Position numbers and translations under genes: made by a program. 64,000 nt of DNA, taken from contig JAPFBR010000001.1 in the NCBI GenBank assembly GCA_035798135.1, forward strand, positions 558,001-622,000, given 5' to 3'. The first letter of the stretch is position 1. Every line of letters starts with the position of its first letter. Under the pieces are notes generated by a model. That model was not told where the DNA came from. It ran no database searches and saw nothing but the letters and a program-made list of their open reading frames with translations. This document shows, one piece after another, positions 18,111 through 26,734 of the stretch. Source of the stretch: Sediminicola sp035798135. GTDB lineage: Bacteria; Bacteroidota; Bacteroidia; Flavobacteriales; Flavobacteriaceae.

Positions 18111-19278
18111 TAATCAATATTTTCAACAAATCATCTACTTTACTTTTCCATGAATGTTCGTCTACATTAATATTTTTTTTAGTATTCTTCGTATCTCGCA
18201 TCTCTTGTGCAAATTCTATTGGGTTATCCGCCAAAAAAAGATACTCTTCCAAATCCTCTAATCCATTGGATCTAGTACCTACAACTTTCTTTCCAGTAGC
18301 CAAATATTCATATACCTTGATTGTATTAGCTCCCGACTTTTTTTCTTCTTTAACAACATACGGAACCGTACAGATATCAAAGTTCTTTACATAATTAGGA
18401 TATAAATCATAGTGTTTATCCCCTAAGTAATAAAAATTCTCCAGTTTTACTATTTTATCATATACTTCCTTATCCAGTATCTGACCCACGAAAACAAAAG
18501 AAACCGATGGAGACAGTTTCATTGTTTCATTTAATAAATCAGTATCTATTAAATGAGTTATTTTACCTCCAAAGCCAACTATTGGCCTTGGTATATTCTT
18601 CATGTCATCAGGTAAATAACTTTTGTTGTTTTCTACAAAGCGCACTATATCAACCCCATTTTTAATCAAAAAAAGTCTTTGAGGACTATATAGCTTCTGA
18701 AAATCGTTAACATTATCGATTGAGTTAGTTATCCAAAAATCAGAAATTGAAGAATAGCACTTGTACGCTATATTTATATGTCCTTTTATTTTATGATAAA
18801 CATCAAACTTCATAAAATTATCCCAAGCATCAAAGACTTTCTTTTCAGCGTTTAACCCTTCTGAAATCTTGTATGCTAATATATTCTGATTTAATAGATA
18901 GTAGTTATCTTTAACCTCAAGATGGTTTAAGCATTCTGTAATAAAACCAATATACTTAGCTGAACCATATTTATCAATGAACCATTTATACCCATTAAAA
19001 ACCTGACCTAATATATCATATGACACATAGTCTGTTAAATACATATTATGACTTATCTTATACAGCTTACAATTTCCCTTTGAAATAAGAATTTCACCAT
19101 TAATCAAGTTTCTTCTCCTTTTTAATAAAACCTCAAGAAAGGTTGTCGGTCTGTTTATAATAATCTTAATATCATCGTTTTTTTTATTAAGCTCCTCAAT
19201 AAAATGAGCATCCCTAGTCCTAAAACCTTCAATTAGTATTTTCCTCCAATCATGAAAGGGTACAATTAATAAATTCAT
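18100..19278 (-). CDS. Glycosyltransferase, GT-B fold (family 1/4-like)
   Basis: This 392-residue protein has a variable N-terminal domain and a clear GT-B C-terminal half: GFGGKI near residue 232, SFVFVGQI near 255, DICTVPYV near 305 and the nucleotide-sugar segment KVYEYLATGKKVVGT near 323. It likely transfers one sugar of the repeat unit at the cytoplasmic face. Donor and acceptor are unknown. The stop overlaps the ligase start by 11 bp. The start at 19278 begins with a normal first beta strand (MNLLIVPFH). Confidence 0.82.
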   Translation of the reverse strand: MNLLIVPFHDWRKILIEGFRTRDAHFIEELNKKNDDIKIIINRPTTFLEVLLKRRRNLINGEILISKGNCKLYKISHNMYLTDYVSYDILGQVFNGYKWFIDKYGSAKYIGFITECLNHLEVKDNYYLLNQNILAYKISEGLNAEKKVFDAWDNFMKFDVYHKIKGHINIAYKCYSSISDFWITNSIDNVNDFQKLYSPQRLFLIKNGVDIVRFVENNKSYLPDDMKNIPRPIVGFGGKITHLIDTDLLNETMKLSPSVSFVFVGQILDKEVYDKIVKLENFYYLGDKHYDLYPNYVKNFDICTVPYVVKEEKKSGANTIKVYEYLATGKKVVGTRSNGLEDLEEYLFLADNPIEFAQEMRDTKNTKKNINVDEHSWKSKVDDLLKILINGN

Positions 19279-19290
19279 TATTAATTTATT

Positions 19291-19809
19291 TTATAATTCT
19301 ATTTCTAATTTTTTATTTAAAACCGCCTTAGAAACAATAAATGGATCTACGCGACCATCAATTTCAATAATTTGATATTCTCCGTTCCCCTTATACTTCA
19401 AATATTTATTTACTGTAAAGAACCACTCCATTTCATTTCCTTCAATCGTTAATTCTCTTTGTTGACTCTTAAATATAATGTTTTTGAAACTCACAGTATT
19501 TTGTTCCATATTATTTCCTAAATCGACTCTAAAAGTATTTGAAAGAACTTCTATCGGTAATTTAAAACTTAGGGTTTGGACATCATTACTTCCTTCAACA
19601 CTTTTTCTTATTTTTTTTTCTTCAGAAAACTTTATCTCGTCGTCTTTAGAATCTAAATAAAATATTTCAATCACATCTTCTTTCTTCACTATTATTGAAA
19701 GTGTTATCATAAATGAATCTGCAACTCCTATTGTTTTTTCGTTGGGGTTTATATCCTTACACCCTGAACATAAAAATATTAAGAAACAAAAGATTGCTAT
19801 TCTCTGCAT
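19291..19809 (-). CDS. Putative lipoprotein of unknown function inside the polysaccharide locus
   Basis: The frame is open from 19839 but the ATG at 19809 starts a clear lipoprotein signal peptide (MQRIAIFCFLIFLCSGC) with the lipobox cysteine at residue 17. The mature part is about 155 residues, rich in charged residues and beta-like, without a motif I recognise. It lies 7 bp after the Wzy-like gene and 12 bp before the glycosyltransferase. A carbohydrate-binding or export-linked role is possible from the place only. Confidence 0.7.
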   Translation of the reverse strand: MQRIAIFCFLIFLCSGCKDINPNEKTIGVADSFMITLSIIVKKEDVIEIFYLDSKDDEIKFSEEKKIRKSVEGSNDVQTLSFKLPIEVLSNTFRVDLGNNMEQNTVSFKNIIFKSQQRELTIEGNEMEWFFTVNKYLKYKGNGEYQIIEIDGRVDPFIVSKAVLNKKLEIEL

Positions 19810-19816
19810 TATTAAA

Positions 19817-20998
19817 TCAATTAATCTTTCGGTTAACAATTACAAATAAAGAAAGCATCATCCCTATATCATAATATACATTGGTCATAAACAGATAAAA
19901 AAGCATAATAAACGTTAATATTATTTTAGATTCCCTATCTAAGCCAAGATAACTAATTATAGCAAATAATAATGACATAATTACCAATACACCTATAATG
20001 CCTAAATCATTGTATGTCCATATCAATTGGGAAAAATTCAAGGCCTTTTTAAACTCTCCGGTTAATAAATTAAAATAATCATATGGCCCCTCACCAATAA
20101 TCTTCAGGGAATCCTGAATATATGATATTACTATTTGTGGTCTTTTCGCATACCCCCTTTCGGTTGCTTTTACGGATTCACTTACGGTATATTTATTTTT
20201 CAAAAAATACAGTTCGGTTTGAATTTTTGGCACAGATAGAGCCAAATTCAACATGACATATCCTACAATAAAAATAGCAATTATCCCTGAATAGCGGACC
20301 CTTTTATTGGCCCATATAACTCCGTAATAGGTAAGAACAATAAAAAACAAGAGTTTCGTTAAATTAGATTCTAACAACAATATTGTGAAACAGATGTATC
20401 CTATTAGAAGCCATTGTATTTGTTTTGCTCCTCCTCTTCTATATTGAAATATTATTGCTAATAGATATATCAACAAAAAAAAACCAAGTGAATGGTCTGC
20501 TTTGATAAAAAAACTGCCAAACATGAAATCATAATCACCAATAGATTGATTTGAATTATTAAATTTAATCAAAAAATCATAGCCGTATTTTTGAATCAAA
20601 ATGATTGGTAATTGAATTAGAATAAGAACTTTAAAAAATAATGAACTTAATTTCTTTACATTTATACCTACTTTAATAAGCCCGTCTATTGCAAGAAAAA
20701 CACCTAAAGGTACAAGGGGAAACACAAAGTATAGAATAGTTTTTTTTAGCTCTGTATTATTGACCGTTCCACTCCCAATTATCAAGAAGATATAGAGTAA
20801 ACTAATTAATATTATATTTGACCTAGTCACCTTACTATTCCTAACAAGGATTGTCAATAAAACAATTAGGTATACCAATCCCAAAACAAGCATTGAATAT
20901 AATGTGCTTGGAATACCAAAAAAATATTGAAAAAATCCCCCAACAAAATAAACAGATAAAATTAATACAATAAATAAATACGGGAGAAGTCTCTTCAT
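19817..20998 (-). CDS. Wzy-like oligosaccharide repeat unit polymerase (predicted)
   Basis: This 393-residue membrane protein has about 11 hydrophobic segments and a large extracytoplasmic loop at about residues 262-325, the layout of Wzy/WaaL proteins. No strong family motif is visible, as is usual for Wzy. It lies directly downstream of the wrecked flippase (20999-21570) and upstream of a lipoprotein. With the HNQYL-type protein at 16812, the locus has two polymerase/ligase candidates. Very A+T rich. Confidence 0.7.
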   Translation of the reverse strand: MKRLLPYLFIVLILSVYFVGGFFQYFFGIPSTLYSMLVLGLVYLIVLLTILVRNSKVTRSNIILISLLYIFLIIGSGTVNNTELKKTILYFVFPLVPLGVFLAIDGLIKVGINVKKLSSLFFKVLILIQLPIILIQKYGYDFLIKFNNSNQSIGDYDFMFGSFFIKADHSLGFFLLIYLLAIIFQYRRGGAKQIQWLLIGYICFTILLLESNLTKLLFFIVLTYYGVIWANKRVRYSGIIAIFIVGYVMLNLALSVPKIQTELYFLKNKYTVSESVKATERGYAKRPQIVISYIQDSLKIIGEGPYDYFNLLTGEFKKALNFSQLIWTYNDLGIIGVLVIMSLLFAIISYLGLDRESKIILTFIMLFYLFMTNVYYDIGMMLSLFVIVNRKIN

Positions 20999-21030
20999 AA
21001 CATTCCTAATTCCTTAAATTCATAAGAATT

Positions 21031-21560
21031 CGTTGTTCCCTATAATAGGCTGCTTTTTTTTAACTTATAAAGTTCGTCTAGTTTATCTCTTACCATAGTT
21101 GTAGTTGCTGAAATAATAAAAACATAAAGTAGAATGAGGGAACCAAGATTTATATGTGTAAATACAATTAATGAAAAAAAGAAATAAATCACAGGGACCA
21201 ATATTGTTGCAAAGGTAGATTAATCAGTATTAACAAATTTTTTGTATACCTTTTTTAATCCTATTATTAAAACAAACTTAGTAATAGCGATGCTACAGCC
21301 GCCCCTATTAACCCAAATTTTTTTATTAATAAAAAATTAAGAATAATATTTATTACCGCAACAAAAATAGTAAAAACGGGTAATATACCTTGTGAATAAG
21401 CATGCCTCGCATAAAACAAAAAAACAACCTTAACACAGAAAAGGTATAGACCGTGTTAGGTACTCCTAAAAAAAGTGTGACGCACCACCACCAAGCGCAA
21501 AGCTAAACGCAACAATGCTGAGAAAAATGGCATTATAAAGTTTTAAAAGTGATATTTTTA
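21031..21560 (-). pseudogene. Decayed oligosaccharide flippase (MurJ/Wzx-like C-terminal remnants)
   Basis: Minus-strand reading gives coding-like membrane segments in shifting frames. From 21540 down one reads FLSIVAFSFALGGGA, then in another frame LFLGVPNTVYTFSVLRLFF, then FYARHAYSQG and INIILNFLLIKKFGLIGAAVASL. FYARH followed by this paired-helix pattern is typical for MVF/MurJ-type flippases. At least two frameshifts and stops break it. A further membrane-like tail, ending with MVRDKLDELYKLKKS, is readable at 21048-21220. No intact ORF exists here, so this is a pseudogene. The intact flippase of the locus is at 23756. Confidence 0.65.
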
Positions 21561-21570
21561 TAAGTTAGAG

Positions 21571-22725
21571 CTAACGTTTTTCAATTTTTTTAAGGCCAAG
21601 GGCTAGCTCCCACATTTTTTTGGTTTTTAACAACAAGGGGTTTTTAACCGCTTTGATGTTTTCGGCTATCGTTTCGTGGTTTTGTTCTACGGTTACAATC
21701 TTTTCCTTATTTATAGCCCAATCTACTTCTTCATTCAAAATTCTGTCTTCCTGCCCAAAATCCTTAAAAAGCATTTCATATTTATGGCTCCAACTGGTTG
21801 CCAAACAAGGAACTCCTTGGCTTAATGCGCTAACCACTCCGTGAAAGCGAGAGGAAATAACGGTATGCGAATTTCCTATCAATCCTTTTACTTCCTGAGC
21901 AGTAATTCCGCTCACAACGGGAATTTTATTTTCCCTTGCTGCATTAACTTGGTCACAAAGGTTTTTATCGCGAAACCCTTCATGGTTTAGCATAAAAACA
22001 GGTAGCCCTTTTTTTTCGTATAGGTCAATTATGTTTTTTAACAGCCCAGTATATTCGTCTTTATTGTTTTTTTGAGGGGAAATCATTTTATGGTTTGGAA
22101 TAAGGCAAACGGCTCCTTTAAGGTACTGGAATGGTGTGGGTATTACTCCTTTGACCGGAAGGGTAAAATCACACGAAATATTAATTTTTCGTTCTTCTGC
22201 ACCAGCATTGACAAGGCATTCATAGGATTGTTCATCCCTCGCAAAAATCAAATCGGCATAGTGGTTAAGAATCTTAACGGTTTGCTTTCCGTAAGTGGTC
22301 TTAAAAGGCCCAAATGCCTGAGGCAAAAGCACTAGGCGAGTGCCATTTTCTTTTATTTTTTTGTAGTATTTTTCTTTTTCTTTCACTTGTTTGGCGGTCA
22401 GCTTCCATTGGTCTGAAAATTGAAACCCCCCAGCATCGAGCAAAAGGTCAATATCCTTACGTACATGAAATTGGGTTAATCGAGTAATGGGAAACGGGCG
22501 ACCCAATCTCCTACAAAATTTTGCCGGCCATTTACTCAACCATCGCATACTAGGGATTTTTAAGTCCAACTTAAACTTAGGAAGTTTGTTTGGGTTAAAT
22601 TCTCCTGTATGATTTAGCCATACCTCACTGTTGGGATACACCTCCTCCAATTGTTCAAGCACCGCCACTAACATAAGTTCAGCCCCTTTGTTTTTGGTAT
22701 CAATACCGTCTATCTGTATTTTCAT
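21571..22725 (-). CDS. Polysaccharide pyruvyl transferase family protein
   Basis: This 384-residue GT-B-like enzyme shows the family's opening NKGAELMLVAVLEQLEE at residues 12-28 and the closing SSRFHGVVSALSQGVPCLAT near residue 290. Such enzymes place a pyruvate ketal on a sugar of a polysaccharide using phosphoenolpyruvate. It directly follows the nitroreductase gene (1 bp apart), so the two are co-translated. Pyruvylation gives negative charge to the polymer. Some family members do other reactions, so the substrate is inference. Confidence 0.9.
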   Translation of the reverse strand: MKIQIDGIDTKNKGAELMLVAVLEQLEEVYPNSEVWLNHTGEFNPNKLPKFKLDLKIPSMRWLSKWPAKFCRRLGRPFPITRLTQFHVRKDIDLLLDAGGFQFSDQWKLTAKQVKEKEKYYKKIKENGTRLVLLPQAFGPFKTTYGKQTVKILNHYADLIFARDEQSYECLVNAGAEERKINISCDFTLPVKGVIPTPFQYLKGAVCLIPNHKMISPQKNNKDEYTGLLKNIIDLYEKKGLPVFMLNHEGFRDKNLCDQVNAARENKIPVVSGITAQEVKGLIGNSHTVISSRFHGVVSALSQGVPCLATSWSHKYEMLFKDFGQEDRILNEEVDWAINKEKIVTVEQNHETIAENIKAVKNPLLLKTKKMWELALGLKKIEKR

Positions 22726-23763
22726 TTAGTTGTACTGTCTTAATTTTTCAATCGATTTTTTTTCCGAATAAGCCACTTTTCCTTTCGGATCCGGATACCC
22801 CACGGCCATACACATAATGGGGCGTTGAAATTTTTTCAAATTGAGCACTTTTTCCATTCCCTTTTCCAAGCTTTCAATATCAGGCCAATTGATAGGACAC
22901 GAACTGAGGCCCAACGTTTCTATAGCCAACATAAATGCCATATTGGCCAAAGAAGCATCGATGTAAACCAAATGTCTGTCCCGTTCGTTAAAATATGCAT
23001 CGAGATTCCCGACTACTACAATCATCATTGGAATGTTGTGTTGATACCCTTTTATGCCCATGGGCAAGTCAGTTACCTTGGCCAATAATTCGGTTTCGTC
23101 TATAATTTTATATTCAAAAGGTTGGCGATTACAAGCACTTGGTGATTGACGTGCCGCCATTAATGCCTTGTCGATTAAATCATGGGGCACGGGCTTATTC
23201 AAAAACCACCTAACCGAACGCCTATACCGGGTCAAAGCCAAAAAATCCTCGAAAGGTATGTCTGGTTTTTTCTTTTCATCCCTTTGATACGGAATCAAGT
23301 CTTCAGGACCTGAAGTATTGTCCCATAGGGTAGTAGAGGCACTCAAAAACCGCTTACGTTGTTCTTCAATAACAGGATGGTTTGAAGTAACTTCAAAATA
23401 CTCTTTTAATACCTCGTATGACCATTGTATTTGAGGCTCGGAAGAAAGGTGGGGTATTATGCCTAGAATTAAAAAGTGAGACACGGTTTCCTCTATAAAA
23501 TCCAAGGCAAAAACATCGCGCCTAGGTTTCATTAGCAATCCCTTTTCTATTCTATGTGTATTTCTTACTAGGGTATAAAAATGAGCCTTTTCCTCCTTTA
23601 ATTCTCTAATATGTTGTGCCCTTCCGGCGAGAACGGAATGATGTTCCCGTCTAAACTTTCCAGAAATAAAAAAGTAATAAAACGAACTCAAAAATGTATT
23701 CTTAGACCAAATCCATAACAAGGATCTATCTAATTTTTTTATCAATTCCTTAAGCTTAGACAT
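22726..23763 (-). CDS. Nitroreductase family flavoprotein in the polysaccharide locus
   Basis: This 345-residue protein has an N-terminal extension of about 160 residues with RNTHRIEKGLLM near residue 67, then the flavin nitroreductase fold with RYRRSVRWFLNKPV near 178 and ARQSPSACNRQPF near 209, where FMN is bound. Nitroreductases of this long form occur in capsule gene clusters next to polysaccharide pyruvyl transferases, as here. The reaction is not established. It overlaps the flippase gene by 8 bp and touches the pyruvyl transferase gene. Confidence 0.87.
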   Translation of the reverse strand: MSKLKELIKKLDRSLLWIWSKNTFLSSFYYFFISGKFRREHHSVLAGRAQHIRELKEEKAHFYTLVRNTHRIEKGLLMKPRRDVFALDFIEETVSHFLILGIIPHLSSEPQIQWSYEVLKEYFEVTSNHPVIEEQRKRFLSASTTLWDNTSGPEDLIPYQRDEKKKPDIPFEDFLALTRYRRSVRWFLNKPVPHDLIDKALMAARQSPSACNRQPFEYKIIDETELLAKVTDLPMGIKGYQHNIPMMIVVVGNLDAYFNERDRHLVYIDASLANMAFMLAIETLGLSSCPINWPDIESLEKGMEKVLNLKKFQRPIMCMAVGYPDPKGKVAYSEKKSIEKLRQYN

Positions 23764-25213
23764 TCTTATTTTTGATTAACATTAAAAATCGCTGGATAGT
23801 TTTTTTCTCTAAATAAAAAATCATCCCTGCGTAACATACCCCGTACATTATCATTAGCAAAAGCAATGGGATTATCCCTTCGCTGGTATTCACCTTAATT
23901 TTAATTAAGTGAACCAATGCCATAGCCACCAAAAGTGCCATAACGGGTTTTGTCACCGAGCGAAAAACTTGAGAAACTTTTAGATTAATTTCTTTTTTCA
24001 AAACCACTAATGCCGCCAACACCAATGTGGATTTATTAACTAAAATAGCATAGGCGGCACCTGTTAAACCGGCAATTTTAATTCCGATGACAAGCCCCGG
24101 AATAAGCACTAATATGGTAAGTGCAATTATGATTTTCATTTCCAGCGCTGGTTTGCCTATGCCCCTTAACAAGGAACCAAATGAATTAATCATTAAATGA
24201 ACCATCATTGCCACAGATAGTATTTGAATAGGTACAACCGCATCTTCCCATTTATCGCCAAAAATAAGAAATATTATTTCACGGGCAAATAAAAGCAAGA
24301 ACCCCATTACCGGATAAATTAAAATAGCATTAATTTTTATGATATTTAAAAAGTAGTTTTTTAGTTTTTCACTGTTGTCTTGGTTTTTACCAAAGACAGG
24401 AAACATTACATTGTTGATAATTTTGCTTAGGGTTTGCCTTAAGGTTTCGGTTAAATTAAATGCCAAAGAGTAAGCACCAAGCGGTGAAGATCCCAACAAT
24501 TTCCCTATTAATAAATTATCAATATTATAGGCAACAGTACTAAATATCCGGGTGCCCGTAGCATAAGCTCCAAAACCAAAAATAGCTTTAAAATGTTGCC
24601 TGTTCCAAGTAAGCTTAGGCGTCCAACCTACCATATAATAATAGAACAGTAAGGCCAATAGAGGACTTAACACTTGATGGATTACCAACGCCCACACCCC
24701 AGCTCCTTTTATTGCTGAAACGACCGCCACGACACCTGCTATAACAGCTGAAGTGTTCAATATTTTGGCAAGTGACTTGAAATCCATTTTCCTAACCAAA
24801 ATGACATGGTGGATAAACGACAAAGGTGTAACTATCACCGAGATAGAAAGTGCCGGAATGAGATAGGTTAAAAAAGGTTCCCGATAAAACCAGGCTGCCA
24901 TTGGGCCAATTAATAAACTCATTAAGAGAAACAAAAAACTACCCCATATTATCCCCGATATAAAAGCCGTAGGGTACATACTTTGGGCTACACTATCTTC
25001 TTTTTTCTGAATAAGAGCCGCCCCCATGCCTAGTTCTGATGCGGCATTGGCCACAGCAATAAAAATGGAGCACATGGCCACCAAACCAAATTGCTCTGGC
25101 AAAAGTATTTTGGCCAAAATAAGTTGAACCAAAAAACGAAAGCCTGATTCCACAAAAAGCTGAACACCGGACCACTTTAACCCTGAAATTATTTTTTTGA
25201 GTTCTGAGTTCAT
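23756..25213 (-). CDS. Lipopolysaccharide/oligosaccharide flippase (PST family)
   Basis: This 485-residue protein of the MOP superfamily has about 12-14 membrane segments and begins with the LKWSGVQLFVESGFRFLVQLILA helix, followed by the RLLLPEQFGLVAM-like stretch LLPEQFGLVAM near residue 37, typical of the Wzx/TuaB-type flippase. It would move lipid-linked repeat units to the periplasm. It is complete, unlike the wrecked one at 21.0-21.6 kb, and overlaps the nitroreductase gene by 8 bp. Confidence 0.9.
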   Translation of the reverse strand: MNSELKKIISGLKWSGVQLFVESGFRFLVQLILAKILLPEQFGLVAMCSIFIAVANAASELGMGAALIQKKEDSVAQSMYPTAFISGIIWGSFLFLLMSLLIGPMAAWFYREPFLTYLIPALSISVIVTPLSFIHHVILVRKMDFKSLAKILNTSAVIAGVVAVVSAIKGAGVWALVIHQVLSPLLALLFYYYMVGWTPKLTWNRQHFKAIFGFGAYATGTRIFSTVAYNIDNLLIGKLLGSSPLGAYSLAFNLTETLRQTLSKIINNVMFPVFGKNQDNSEKLKNYFLNIIKINAILIYPVMGFLLLFAREIIFLIFGDKWEDAVVPIQILSVAMMVHLMINSFGSLLRGIGKPALEMKIIIALTILVLIPGLVIGIKIAGLTGAAYAILVNKSTLVLAALVVLKKEINLKVSQVFRSVTKPVMALLVAMALVHLIKIKVNTSEGIIPLLLLMIMYGVCYAGMIFYLEKKTIQRFLMLIKNKNV

Positions 25214-25279
25214 TTAGACTTTTTAAACATACGAAAATATTCTATTCCCAGTCTTTTGTTTTTGTGTATTTGAATTGAA

Positions 25280-26731
25280 TTATCGCACATCTATAGTCTT
25301 ATGTGTATTCTTTATTGCCACTTCACCTGTTTTGTTTTTTAGAGCCATATATACAGTATATTTACCTTTTTCCAACTGTTCACTATTTATTTTTACAATA
25401 AAACCAGAGTAATTATATAATTTGTTGTCCTTTTTATAATATTTAGTTACGTCTTTTCTTTCTTTAATAGAAATCTGGCTAGGGCTGCTAAAATAAATAA
25501 ATGTACTATCCCGACTTAATATTAATAACTTTTCATCGTCAAAGGTAGAATGTTTATCTTTAATTGCCATCCAACCTTCTAAAATAAAAACCATGTCCCT
25601 TTGATTAACAATTTCACTAGCTTTAAAGCCTTCTTTATTTAACTTTTCCAAATTTCCTAATAAATCATCATTAGATATTACACTGTCCTTTATAGTTTTA
25701 TTATAAAAATACTTTTCAAAAGAATCATGCTTATTTATTTTTACGGGCTTGTTAAAAGTCTTACTAATTACATTTTCTATAATATAATTGCTGGCAACTA
25801 TCTTTCCTTTATAATTTAGATGTTGATTATACCCTACAGGGTCATTAGAAAAATATGTTCTATCCCAATTTGGGTATATTCTGTTCAAATCTATATACTC
25901 TACCACCCCTTCATTATTTTTTGCAATTTTTTTCAATGGTTCATCAAGTGAATTATAATCAATTTTATTTCTATATTTTTTATAAAAAGGAATTGTCAAT
26001 AGTATGATTTCTTTAGTTCCTTTTTCTTTTGCTAAATCAATTATATTTTGAAGAGCATTTTCTTCCTCAGGCAATATATTGTACTTATCAAGATCAAACT
26101 TAGATTGTTTATTATATTCATTGGATGACGAAACACTTAAAACAGTTGTCCCTGTCTGTTTACCTTTTTTTTCATGTTCATACAATCTCCTTTTTATTTT
26201 TCCTATATCAGTCCACCTAGAATGTTTCTTGATAGTTGGAAACATATTTTCTGCCAAGCTTCCTTTAAAAAAAGCTCTTGCCTCTTTTATTTTAACATCT
26301 CCAAATTTTTTACCTTCAAACGTTAAATACCTCTTCATATAATCATTAATGGTTGGATCCTGATTCACAAATGCATCCATCGTTAATCTTTCATAAAACA
26401 AAAAATTTTCAATGATTAAAATCTCGGGGGCTTGATAATTATAAGCCTCTAATGCAACATAATAAGACTGATAAATGTTTTGCCCTCTAGTTGCCAGCGA
26501 TACTGACTTACCCTTTGTTTTTGCATCAATTATATCCAAATCTAACCCGGAATTTGCATGAGAATTTCCTAAAATTAATATATCTACTGTATTCTTTTCT
26601 TGGTTATAAAACTCATTCCATACAGATAGCTTTGATTCTGTAAAAAGAAACGATAGACCCATTAAAATAAAGAACATTAAGGTTACAAAAACACCTCCTT
26701 TTATTAATAAAGTAAATAAATTACTCCTCAT
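25280..26731 (-). CDS. Membrane-anchored SGNH/AlgX-like protein, partner of the MBOAT acyltransferase
   Basis: This 483-residue protein has one N-terminal membrane anchor (about residues 9-31) and a periplasmic domain opening with ILILGNSHANSG at residues 51-62, like the first block of SGNH/DUF1574-type esterases and O-acetyltransferases. A HLNYKG segment near residue 308 provides a candidate catalytic His, but the Asp three residues before it that many SGNH enzymes have is Tyr here. It follows the MBOAT gene by 3 bp. AlgI/AlgX-type pairs acetylate exported polysaccharide; that this pair does the same is inference. Confidence 0.72.
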   Translation of the reverse strand: MRSNLFTLLIKGGVFVTLMFFILMGLSFLFTESKLSVWNEFYNQEKNTVDILILGNSHANSGLDLDIIDAKTKGKSVSLATRGQNIYQSYYVALEAYNYQAPEILIIENFLFYERLTMDAFVNQDPTINDYMKRYLTFEGKKFGDVKIKEARAFFKGSLAENMFPTIKKHSRWTDIGKIKRRLYEHEKKGKQTGTTVLSVSSSNEYNKQSKFDLDKYNILPEEENALQNIIDLAKEKGTKEIILLTIPFYKKYRNKIDYNSLDEPLKKIAKNNEGVVEYIDLNRIYPNWDRTYFSNDPVGYNQHLNYKGKIVASNYIIENVISKTFNKPVKINKHDSFEKYFYNKTIKDSVISNDDLLGNLEKLNKEGFKASEIVNQRDMVFILEGWMAIKDKHSTFDDEKLLILSRDSTFIYFSSPSQISIKERKDVTKYYKKDNKLYNYSGFIVKINSEQLEKGKYTVYMALKNKTGEVAIKNTHKTIDVR

Positions 26732-26734
26732 AGC

